A stretch of DNA of 64,000 nt from positions 175,060 through 239,059 of the forward strand of contig NZ_BDBY01000034.1 in the NCBI RefSeq assembly GCF_001613225.1, written 5' to 3'. This DNA comes from Nocardia pseudovaccinii NBRC 100343 (GTDB lineage Bacteria > Actinomycetota > Actinomycetes > Mycobacteriales > Mycobacteriaceae). Position 1 is the stretch's first letter. Each line of letters opens with the position of its first letter. Of the stretch, positions 56,615 through 64,000 are shown in pieces. Made by a program: the position numbers and the translations under genes. The notes below the pieces were generated by a model that was not told where the DNA came from, searched no databases, and was given only the letters and a program-made list of their open reading frames with translations.

Positions 56615-57004
56615 TTACTCCCCAGCCGGGGAGGTGGTGGCTCCTCCGGGAGTGTCATCAGGATCAGGCGCTTTGGGCTCCGGGTCGACCACCGGGCCTG
56701 TGGCGCCTCCAGTATTCGCGCCGCTCCCCTCGCCCGCACCGCTGCCGGTACTTTCGTCGGCGCTCGCTCGGCGACCTTCATAGGGCGGTACGGCCGGTTC
56801 CGCGTCTCCGGGAGGGAGAGTCCCGCTCGTGCCGCTACGTTCTTCCGTCGGGTTGTGGTCGCGTGTTGAGGTGACTTCTTCTTGGTCGAATGTGCCAGTC
56901 GGGCGATCTGCCGATCCGCCGCCCGACGTATCCGTTCCGGTGTCTCGCGAGCCTTTGGCTCCTCGTTCCGATTGGGGTTCTTCAGGCAGATGTTCGCTAG
57001 CCAT
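56615..57004 (-). CDS. Disordered hydrophilic hypothetical protein
   Basis: A 129-residue, Gly/Thr/Ser/Glu/Pro-rich protein with no hydrophobic core, almost surely disordered (for example STRDHNPTEERSGTSG in the middle). GAGGAG lies about 10 bp before ATG 57004. No family recognised. Confidence 0.6.
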   Translation of the reverse strand: MASEHLPEEPQSERGAKGSRDTGTDTSGGGSADRPTGTFDQEEVTSTRDHNPTEERSGTSGTLPPGDAEPAVPPYEGRRASADESTGSGAGEGSGANTGGATGPVVDPEPKAPDPDDTPGGATTSPAGE

Positions 57005-57399
57005 AGCTGCATCGTCTCCTCGAATAGAGCACTGGAGGATGTGCCCTATATCCCAAGGGTAGGCCGATCAAACCGCAGTCAAGCCATCGTGATGACGATG
57101 TGATGACCAAATTGCCCACGCTTAAGTTCTGCCGATCGAAGCAATCCGCATCGTCGATCCGACACGATCCAAATCTGATCTCCATCTCACCTTGGTTGCG
57201 ATCCAGCCATAGCCGAGCTTCACTTTCCGGCTCGATGCGGTATACGCGGCTCCAATGGGTTGCTGCCTCGTAACGTGAGAGCCATCGTCAAGGGCGAAGA
57301 CGGTAACCATTCGGATCTGAAGTCGCGCTATCCTCGCCCCCTGGGGGTAAACTCCCGTTTGCTCATTGGTGTCCATAAGGTGAACGCGACGGAGTGGTG
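57005..57399. other. Divergent promoter region, no gene
   Basis: About 395 bp between two divergent genes. AT-richer than its surroundings. No gene, RNA or clear palindrome was found. Confidence 0.4.
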
Positions 57400-57828
57400 A
57401 TGAACATTTCCGATGGCGTGGTGGACGTGATCACGCGGACGGCCGATGCAACGACGGCGGCGGCCGGGGCCGTGGGCGGCGCTGCTGTCGAGGGCGTGGT
57501 CGGCGGTATCCGAGGTGCGGCGGCCGGTGTGAAGCACGGCTTGGGCAGCGGCAGCCACTCGGCACCGGCGGCGGTTTTGACATTGGCGGCGATCGGCGCC
57601 ACGGGTCTGGTGGACTGGCCGGTGCTGCTGGGCGTCGGCGGCGCTGCCCTGGTGGTCCAGCGTCTCGGGCAGCGATCGGGTCGAGCGGCGGCACCCGCCC
57701 TCGGCGATCGCACCGGACAGACCGCTACCCGCACGCAGAAGGCGACCAAACGGCCCGCCACTGCGACGAAGGCGACCTCCGCGCCCAAGAGCACGACTCG
57801 GGCACGACGTTCGCCGAGTAAGCGTTAG
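57400..57828 (+). CDS. Small membrane protein with basic tail, beside ctpI
   Basis: A 142-residue protein: an Ala/Gly-rich head, two short hydrophobic segments (about 56-66 and 70-86, with GLVDWPVLLGVGGAALVVQR), then a Lys/Arg/Thr/Ala-rich tail like a histone H1 tail. The WPV module recurs in the gene at 62326-62592, on the other side of the ATPase. GGAG precedes ATG 57400. Lies 76 bp before the ATPase. Confidence 0.75.
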   Translation: MNISDGVVDVITRTADATTAAAGAVGGAAVEGVVGGIRGAAAGVKHGLGSGSHSAPAAVLTLAAIGATGLVDWPVLLGVGGAALVVQRLGQRSGRAAAPALGDRTGQTATRTQKATKRPATATKATSAPKSTTRARRSPSKR

Positions 57829-57904
57829 TCGTCGACGTGGACCTGGGCCTACTGCTACGGACCGCGTCGTCTCTGCCCTCGCGCGTCGTCGGCGCGGGTG
57901 TGCG

Positions 57905-60900
57905 TTGGCCGCGGGCGCTGCCGCCGCGGGTGTGGAGCTGGTCACCTCGCCGGTGCGCACGGTGCTCGATCGCCGGGTGGTCGAGGCGGTCACCGAGGCC
58001 GCATCGGAACTGCTCGGTGGTGCGCCGGTCCGGCGACGTTGGTGCGGCCAGCGGCGCTGCTGGATCGAGGTACGTGGCCTGGGCGAGCGCGAGCCGCGCG
58101 ACGAGCTGGGTCCCGCGGTGCTCGCCGCCGTGCGTTCGCATCGGGGCGTGACCTCGGCGGCGCTCAACTATCCGCTGTCGCGGGTCATCGCCGAGGTGGA
58201 CGACCCGACGGTCGTCGACGAGCTGTGCGCGGTGGTAGAGGCTGCCGAACAGCCGCATCGGTCCGATTCGGGTCTCCGGCCGGTTGACCTGCCCGCCGAC
58301 GGCATCGTGCTGGCCGGCAACGTGGTTTCGGCGGCGGCGAACGCCGTGGGTTTGGGTGTCGCGTTGGCCGGGCGGGCGGGCGGTTGGCGGCGGCTGCCGA
58401 CAGGCCTCAACGCTGTTGTCGCACTAGTCGATTACCAGCCGCGGCTGCGTCGCGCGGTCGAACAGCGCCTCGGCACCGGCGCTGCTGATTCCGCGATCGC
58501 GCTCGCCGCAGCTGCCGCTTACACCGTCACCCAGCAACCGGCGTCGCTGGGCGTCGAGATGTTCATCCATATCGCGAAAGCCGCCGAGACCCGCGCCGCG
58601 GCCACACTCTGGCAATGCCGCGAACCCCGTCTGGCGGCGCATGCGAGATGTGTCGACGGTGTCCGCGCCGGCGACCGACCGACATCGCTGCCGCCGGGAC
58701 CGGTCGAGCGCCACGGAGACCGCAGCGCGGTAGCGCAAGCCGCCACCGCACCAGCGATCGGCATCCTCACCGCCGACCTCGACGCCGCCGCCAGCGCCGT
58801 CACCGTCGTCGCGCCGAGAGCCGCCCGCACCAGCCGGGAGTCGTTCGCCGCGACACTGTCCCGCGGCCTGGCCGACCGGCACGGTGTACTGCCCTTGCGG
58901 CCCCGGATGTTCCGACGTCTGGACCGCGTCGATGCCGTAGTGGTCGATCCCCGGGTGTTGTGCGGCGAGGAACTGCGAGTCGCGCGCATCCGCGATGTGC
59001 CCGAGCACGAGCGGGCGGCGGCATGGCAGTGGGCACAGGATCAATTGGACCGCGGCGCATGGCTGCCCGGATGGCAGCCGGTCCCGCGGCAACTGTCCGG
59101 CAACGGCGGGGGCGGCGCGGTGCTCACGCGGTTCGCGCATCATCCGCTGGCGTCGGCGGTGCTGCGCGAAGCGCGCCGCAGCGGCGCGGAGGCTGTCTCG
59201 GTCGACGTCGACATGCTCGATGACCTGCGCTCGTCGTTCGACGAGCTCGATCCGGTACCCGGGTCCCTCGATGAAGCGCTCACCGACGCGGTACACCGGT
59301 TGCAGCGGGAGGGCCGCACAGTGACGGTGGTGTCGAGTGCCGCGGCACAGGCACTGGCCGACGCCGACGTCGCGATCGGTATCACCGCGGGCGGACCGCC
59401 GCCATGGCACGCCGATGTACTCGTCGACAACCTGCAGGACGTGTGGCGGATACTGCACGCGCTGCCAGCCGCCCGTCAAGCCAGCGAGCGCGGCGTCGAA
59501 ATCGCCGCCGGCGCTTCCCTATTGGGCGCTTTGCTGATGATTCCCGGAGTTCGGGGCCGCGGCACGGGCCCGGTCAACGTCGGCGCCGCCGCAGGCGCCT
59601 GGACAGGATACCGGCTTGCCCGCGCAGCGCTCGCAAGCCCACCGCCGCCAACCGCGAGCGTGCACGAATGGCACGCCATGTCCGTCGAACACGTGCGTCG
59701 GATGCTCGCACCGCAAGCGGGCAAGCGAACGGAGTCGGCGCCTGCGGCCCATCCTGCGCAGTGGATCGTCGCGCCGGTGCGCCGAGCGCTCGGGGATTTC
59801 GCCGGGGCGATGCGCGCGGAGCTGGCCGACCCGTTGGTCCCGGTGCTGGCGGTGGGATCCGCGGCCAGCGCGGTGCTGGGCTCACCCGTCGACGCGATCC
59901 TGGTCGGGTCGGTGCTCGCCGGGAACGCGACCCTGGCCGCGACTCAGCGGATCCGGGCCGAACGGCTGCTGCGGCGACTGCTGGCGGCCCAAGCCCCACC
60001 GGCTCGCAAGCTCGTCGACGCCGATCGCTACGCGATGGTCGATGCCACCGACTTGCGCCCCGGTGACATCATCGAGGTACGGCCCGGTGAAGTCGTGCCC
60101 GCCGACGCCCGGCTTACCCACGCCCTCGACGTGGAAGTCGACGAGTCGTCGTTGACCGGGGAATCGCTGCCGGTGCCCAAACAGATCGACGCCACACCGG
60201 CCGCGCCCGTCGCCGAACGAGCCTGCATGCTCCACGCCACCACTACGGTGGTCGCGGGCACCGCGGTCGCGATCGTCACCGACATCGGCGAGCAGACCCA
60301 AGCACGTCGCGCCACCGCCGCCGGACACGAAGACAGCCCCGCGGTCGGCCTGCAGACGCAACTGAAAGATCTTACGAACAAGACGTGGCCCTTCAGCCTC
60401 GTCGGCGGCGGATTGGTCACCGCGCTCGGGCTATTGCGGCGCACGGGTCTGCGCCAGGCGGTCAGCAGCGGTGTCGCCGTCGGCGTCGCCGCGGTCCCGG
60501 AGGGGTTGCCGCTGGTCGCGACGCTGGCGCAGCAGGCATCAGCACGGCGACTCACCCACGCGGGCGCACTGGTGCGAAGCCCGCGCTCGGTAGAGGCACT
60601 CGGCCGTGTCGACGTGGTGTGCTTCGACAAGACCGGGACGCTGAGCGAGAACCGACTCCGAGTGACCAGGGTGCGTGCCGCTTCCGGTTTGTCCGCCGAC
60701 GATGTACTCATCCACGCCCTGCGGGCCACTCCACTCGCCAACGGTGAGCCACACGAACACGCCACCGACCGCGCGGTCGCCGACGCCGGGCGACACCTGT
60801 ACCGCGGCGAGCCGGCGGCGCATCTGCCGTTCCGGTCCGATCGCGCGTTCTCGGTGTCCGTGCACGACACGCAATTGTCGATCAAAGGAGCACCGGAGGT

Positions 60901-62311
60901 GGTGCTCGCCGCATGCATCGATGCCGACGAGGCAACACAGCGGCAGGTGCGCGAGATGGCCGCCGAGGGGCTACGGGTGATCGCCGTCGCCACCCGGCAG
61001 CTTTCGGCGACGCAGGCCCAATCGGTTCGTGACGACACCGACGCCTTAGCCGAATTATGCGGCGACGAACTGAGATTCGCCGGATTGCTCGGCATATCGG
61101 ACACGCCGCGCGCGGACTCGCCCGAGGTGCTTGCCGAGCTGGCCGCCCGCGGCATCGGGGTGCGACTGATCACCGGTGACCACCCCGTGACGGCCACCGC
61201 GATTGCCGCCGAAGTGGGCATGCCCATCGACGATGATCAGGTGATCAGCGGGCCCGAATGGGAGGCGCTGTCCCGGCACGAACAACAGCAGGCGGTGCAG
61301 AATCGGCGAGTCTTCGCGCGGATGTCACCTGAGCACAAGGTACAGATCGTCGAGACGATCCAGCGGCTCGGTCACGTGTGCGCCATGGTCGGCGACGGCT
61401 CCAACGACGCAGCGGCCATCCGCACCGCAACCGTCGGCATCGGCGTGGCCGCACGCGGCAGCGATCCCGCCCGCACTGCGGCGGACGTCATGCTGCTCGA
61501 CGGGCGAATCCGTGCACTGCTGGACGCCCTCGACGAAGGCCGGCAACTGTGGCGGCGGGTGCAGTCGGCGGTGTCTGTACTACTCGGCGGCAACGCCGGC
61601 GAGGTGGCTTTCGCAATCGCCGGCACTGCCCTCACCGGCCGGGCACCGCTGAACACCCGCCAACTGCTGCTGGTCAACATCCTCACCGACGCGCTGCCCG
61701 CCGCGGCACTCGCGGTCAGCCCGCCGAACGCCGAATCGCGGTACACCGGCCGCGGACCCGACCGAGCCGCGTTGTGGCGGACGGTAGCAGTGCGGGGCGC
61801 GACGACCGCATGCGCTGCCATGGTCGCGTGGGTGCAGGCGAAATTCACCGGCCGCCGACAGCGCGCCTCGACGGTCGCGTTGGTGGCATTGGTCGCCACA
61901 CAGCTGGGACAGACGCTGATCGACTCCCACAGCCCGCTGGTCGTTGCCACCGCGGCCGGCTCACTGCTGGTCCTCGCCGCCCTGATCAGCACCCCAGGAA
62001 TCAGCCAACTACTCGGCAGCACACCCCTGGGCCCGATCGGCTGGTGGCAGGCCCTGTCGACCGCCGCCGTCGCCACCGCCGTCGCCGCCATCGCTCCCCG
62101 GCTGTTCGCCGCGGGCGGTCGCCAGCGGGATCGTCAGTCGAGGATCTCGATGACCCCGAGCCGCCACAGCACCGCGTACACCTCGCGCAACGGCACGGTC
62201 AGCACGTGCGTCAATGCGCCCGTCAAAGAATCAGAGCCAACGCCCGCGCCACTACTCGTCACACTGGACACTATGCGGATGCCAGGAGTCGAATACTCGA
62301 ACACACCATGA
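57905..62311 (+). CDS. ctpI: CtpI-like giant P-type cation ATPase
   Basis: A P-type ATPase of about 1,410 to 1,468 residues, similar to mycobacterial CtpI. Residues 1-650 are a long poorly conserved head. The core then has TGES (751-754), phosphorylated Asp908 in CFDKTGTL, and the hinge GDGSND (1163-1168). The membrane ion site is PEGLP (865-869), like P2-type (Ca2+) pumps, not the CPx of heavy-metal pumps. The assigned TTG start is doubtful: 57837-57900 codes a family-like head in another frame, so a frameshift is likely. The last 60 residues overlap an antisense gene and look non-coding, so the true end may be nearer 62130. Confidence 0.85.
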   Translation: MAAGAAAAGVELVTSPVRTVLDRRVVEAVTEAASELLGGAPVRRRWCGQRRCWIEVRGLGEREPRDELGPAVLAAVRSHRGVTSAALNYPLSRVIAEVDDPTVVDELCAVVEAAEQPHRSDSGLRPVDLPADGIVLAGNVVSAAANAVGLGVALAGRAGGWRRLPTGLNAVVALVDYQPRLRRAVEQRLGTGAADSAIALAAAAAYTVTQQPASLGVEMFIHIAKAAETRAAATLWQCREPRLAAHARCVDGVRAGDRPTSLPPGPVERHGDRSAVAQAATAPAIGILTADLDAAASAVTVVAPRAARTSRESFAATLSRGLADRHGVLPLRPRMFRRLDRVDAVVVDPRVLCGEELRVARIRDVPEHERAAAWQWAQDQLDRGAWLPGWQPVPRQLSGNGGGGAVLTRFAHHPLASAVLREARRSGAEAVSVDVDMLDDLRSSFDELDPVPGSLDEALTDAVHRLQREGRTVTVVSSAAAQALADADVAIGITAGGPPPWHADVLVDNLQDVWRILHALPAARQASERGVEIAAGASLLGALLMIPGVRGRGTGPVNVGAAAGAWTGYRLARAALASPPPPTASVHEWHAMSVEHVRRMLAPQAGKRTESAPAAHPAQWIVAPVRRALGDFAGAMRAELADPLVPVLAVGSAASAVLGSPVDAILVGSVLAGNATLAATQRIRAERLLRRLLAAQAPPARKLVDADRYAMVDATDLRPGDIIEVRPGEVVPADARLTHALDVEVDESSLTGESLPVPKQIDATPAAPVAERACMLHATTTVVAGTAVAIVTDIGEQTQARRATAAGHEDSPAVGLQTQLKDLTNKTWPFSLVGGGLVTALGLLRRTGLRQAVSSGVAVGVAAVPEGLPLVATLAQQASARRLTHAGALVRSPRSVEALGRVDVVCFDKTGTLSENRLRVTRVRAASGLSADDVLIHALRATPLANGEPHEHATDRAVADAGRHLYRGEPAAHLPFRSDRAFSVSVHDTQLSIKGAPEVVLAACIDADEATQRQVREMAAEGLRVIAVATRQLSATQAQSVRDDTDALAELCGDELRFAGLLGISDTPRADSPEVLAELAARGIGVRLITGDHPVTATAIAAEVGMPIDDDQVISGPEWEALSRHEQQQAVQNRRVFARMSPEHKVQIVETIQRLGHVCAMVGDGSNDAAAIRTATVGIGVAARGSDPARTAADVMLLDGRIRALLDALDEGRQLWRRVQSAVSVLLGGNAGEVAFAIAGTALTGRAPLNTRQLLLVNILTDALPAAALAVSPPNAESRYTGRGPDRAALWRTVAVRGATTACAAMVAWVQAKFTGRRQRASTVALVALVATQLGQTLIDSHSPLVVATAAGSLLVLAALISTPGISQLLGSTPLGPIGWWQALSTAAVATAVAAIAPRLFAAGGRQRDRQSRISMTPSRHSTAYTSRNGTVSTCVNAPVKESEPTPAPLLVTLDTMRMPGVEYSNTP

Positions 62312-62325
62312 CCGGGAGGCAACAC
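62134..62325 (-). CDS. Small hypothetical protein antisense to the ctpI end
   Basis: A 63-residue frame with a protein-like core: STPGIRIVSSVTSSGAGVGS, then SLTGALTHVLTVPLREVYAV and LWRLGVIEILD at the end. It looks more protein-like than the ATPase frame on the other strand. GTG at 62325 or at 62304. It abuts the start of the plus-strand gene at 62326. Function unknown. Confidence 0.5.
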   Translation of the reverse strand: MLPPGHGVFEYSTPGIRIVSSVTSSGAGVGSDSLTGALTHVLTVPLREVYAVLWRLGVIEILD

Positions 62326-62592
62326 ATGGCCGAAAAATCATCAACCGGCCACCGAAACGCCGTCGACCGGGTGCTGGCCGCCCAAGGTTTCGCGGTGGAT
62401 CTGCCGGTCCTCGGCCGTGTCCGCATTCCCCGGCCCGAACAGTTGGCGTACTACGGTGCCCTCGGCGCCCTGGCCGCCGCGGAGATCATCGAATGGCCCG
62501 TGGCGGTCGTCCTCGCGACCGGTCACTGGCTGGTGCAGAATCAGCACAACCGCGTCGCCCATGAGATCGGCGAAGCCCTCGAAGACGCGTAG
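62326..62592 (+). CDS. Small membrane protein, related to the gene before ctpI
   Basis: An 88-residue protein with one or two membrane segments (LAYYGALGALAAAEIIEWPV, then AVVLATGHWLVQNQ), an acidic end, and the WPV module also found in the 57400 protein. GGGAGG before ATG 62326. Together the two flank the ATPase and could be accessory parts. Confidence 0.75.
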   Translation: MAEKSSTGHRNAVDRVLAAQGFAVDLPVLGRVRIPRPEQLAYYGALGALAAAEIIEWPVAVVLATGHWLVQNQHNRVAHEIGEALEDA

Positions 62593-62759
62593 ATCAGCAC
62601 ATCAGCGAGATCCCTCCCATAGCGGGCATGTGAAAGAACGCGTCCCTACGGTTGACGCGACGGCCGTTCAACCGAATTTCCAGACCAACACGGAGAGCTG
62701 GGCTTGCACTCGTCGGCCCATGCGTAGACGGCATGCGTGCCCGAGGGCGCGTCCCCAGG

Positions 62760-63479
62760 TTATGCGGTCGTGGACCGGGCCGTGTCCGACGTGGCGGGAC
62801 GGAGTTGGACGCAGCATTCACCGGCTTTCGGTGCCAGCTCCGCGGTGACCGTGTCGGCCTGCAGGCCGGTGAGCACGCCGACGAGATAGGCGTGGTTGAG
62901 TCCACACACCAGTTCGGGAGCGTGGGCGGCCAACGGATGGAACGGGCAATTGCGCAGGCGGATACAGTCCGGCGTGGCGCGGGCGGGTTCGAATCCATGC
63001 TCGGCGAGCATCGTGTGGAGCAGTGTGAGGGCGCGTTCGGCACCGAGGCGCCCGGGCCGCAAGCGCTCGCGCATGGCCGCTCCGATGCCCGCACCACGCT
63101 CGGCTGCCACCCGTTGCGCCGCGGCGCGAGCGGTCTCGTCGGCGCTCTCGGTGAGTACCGCGCCGATCAGAATGTCGGCCAGCACCTCGTGACGGCGCTC
63201 GGGGATATTCACCCGGACTTCGGTATCGCTGGGCTCGTACACCTTCGGCGCCCGCCCGACCCGCCGGATCCCGCCGACCTGTTCATAACGAGCCTGCAGC
63301 AGTCCGGCGTCGACAAGCTTATCGAGGTGGAAGGCGGCCAGCTTCCGTGAGATTCCGACTTCCTCGGCGGCTTCGTCGCGGGTGACCGGCCGCCCAGCAG
63401 CGCGGATGAACCAGTACATGCCGCGACGCAGCTCGTCCTCCAGCGCGGCCACCGCGCCGATCGCCGATTCACTGGTCAC
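62760..63479 (-). CDS. ArsR/SufR-like iron-sulfur regulator (putative)
   Basis: A 239-residue regulator. The N-terminal winged helix (GRPVTRDEAAEEVGISRKLA, then AFHLDKLVDAGLLQARYE) is followed by a helical part and cysteines C-x13-C (RNCPFHPLAAHAPELVCGL) plus GECC near the end, a pattern like SufR-type Fe-S sensors. GTG at 63479. Divergent from the DUF2231 gene with an inverted repeat between. Confidence 0.8.
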   Translation of the reverse strand: MTSESAIGAVAALEDELRRGMYWFIRAAGRPVTRDEAAEEVGISRKLAAFHLDKLVDAGLLQARYEQVGGIRRVGRAPKVYEPSDTEVRVNIPERRHEVLADILIGAVLTESADETARAAAQRVAAERGAGIGAAMRERLRPGRLGAERALTLLHTMLAEHGFEPARATPDCIRLRNCPFHPLAAHAPELVCGLNHAYLVGVLTGLQADTVTAELAPKAGECCVQLRPATSDTARSTTA

Positions 63480-63561
63480 ACGACCACAATAACGCCGACT
63501 GTGTTGGATGAAACGCGTTGGGTACCCGCCCAGCGAGGCGACTTGACCGACCAAAGCAATA

Positions 63562-63581
63562 ACACCAATAATCTTTGGTGT
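63562..63581. promoter_or_regulatory. Inverted repeat ACACCAA-N6-TTGGTGT
   Basis: A 7-6-7 bp inverted repeat, 18 bp before the DUF2231 start, in the gap with the divergent SufR-like regulator. Probable operator of that regulator. Confidence 0.6.
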
Positions 63582-63599
63582 AACTACCGGGAGGATGTC

Positions 63600-64000
63600 G
63601 TGACCAGTGACATGCAGCAGGCCAAACAGCCAGTCAGTGCCGCGCTGGCCGGGCCGTACGGACATCCGTTCCACCCGATCCTGGTTACCGTGCCGATCGG
63701 CGCTTGGGTGGCAAGCCTCGTATTCGATATCGCCTCTCATGTCGTCGACGACCCGGCCTTTCCTGCCCGCGCGGCGGAATGGCTGATCGCTATCGGTGTC
63801 CTCGGGGCACTGGCCGCCGCCATGGTCGGCTTCCTGGACCTGTTCGCCATCCCGACCGGCACCCCGGCATTCCGGACTGGACTGGTGCACATGAGCCTCA
63901 ACCTGGCCGTCACCATCGCCTACGCACTCAACTTCTGGTGGCGCAGCTCCGGCGACGGCCCGCGCGGTGTCGTACCCACCGGGCCGTTAGCGCTGTCGAT
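63600..64000 (+). CDS. DUF2231 membrane protein, 5' part
   Basis: An open frame to the right edge. It starts at GTG 63600 with GGGAGG upstream. It has the DUF2231 opening GHPFHPILVTVPIGAWVAS, then helices at about 53-75 and 85-110. Often found with iron-sulfur or redox genes. At least 133 residues; the rest is outside the window. Adjacent to a SufR-like regulator. Confidence 0.85.
   Translation, partial: MTSDMQQAKQPVSAALAGPYGHPFHPILVTVPIGAWVASLVFDIASHVVDDPAFPARAAEWLIAIGVLGALAAAMVGFLDLFAIPTGTPAFRTGLVHMSLNLAVTIAYALNFWWRSSGDGPRGVVPTGPLALS

Overview
The window reads as the chromosome of a high-GC actinobacterium, most likely Nocardia or a close relative in the Mycobacteriales. This is inferred from the G/C-rich third codon positions, frequent GTG/TTG starts and 4-bp stop/start overlaps, a PknK-like kinase at the left edge, a pitA - small membrane protein - DUF3349 block as in Mycobacterium tuberculosis (Rv0545c-Rv0543c), a KstR-type box before a cholesterol oxidase, and a CtpI-like P-type ATPase. 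No rRNA, tRNA, CRISPR array or intact insertion sequence was seen.

Layout. 1-5.1 kb: start of a PknK-like kinase, an SRPBCC protein, a decayed MetE-type methionine synthase, an amidase and an unusual cytochrome P450. 5.2-8.7 kb: a GAF-domain regulator, then an aldehyde dehydrogenase overlapping a DUF779 gene. 9-15.3 kb: a complete fructose phosphotransferase system, with ptsI divergent from fruR-fruK-fruA(EIIABC)-ptsH. 15.4-21 kb: a divergent HxlR regulator/Ohr pair with a clear terminator, a secreted lectin-like protein, an orphan ABBA-fold aromatic prenyltransferase and a large YfhO-like membrane protein. 21-30.5 kb: an organosulfur-utilisation island of two flavin reductases, two SfnB/DszC-type flavoproteins, SfnG, a StyA-like epoxidase, a DszA-like monooxygenase, SsuD and a free-methionine-sulfoxide reductase, with no transporter.

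30.6-41.2 kb: a TIGR03086 protein, a secretory lipase, a GNAT acetyltransferase, a Tat-exported cholesterol oxidase, the pitA block, a lipoprotein S1 protease, and a DHA2 drug exporter divergent from a DUF2993 protein with two identical-core palindromes between them. 41.2-48 kb: the most interesting locus, three overlapping genes for a plant-type fatty-acid alpha-dioxygenase, a catalase-fold heme protein and a large LuxR ATPase regulator, divergent from a CYTH-like gene. 48-57 kb: a second secretory lipase, small membrane proteins, a second P450 of the same unusual type next to a relic of a third, a YbaK-type deacylase, a truncated usp gene and a hemerythrin protein. 57.4-64 kb: a giant CtpI-like ATPase flanked by two small related membrane proteins, an ArsR/SufR-like regulator, and a DUF2231 membrane protein running off the right edge.

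Together the genes suit a soil saprophyte with redox-rich secondary metabolism: sugar uptake by PTS, scavenging of sulfur from sulfones and sulfonates, sterol and lipid attack by exported enzymes, and fatty-acid oxygenation by a heme enzyme pair. The functional links within the sulfur island and the alpha-dioxygenase operon are inferences from family identity and gene overlap.
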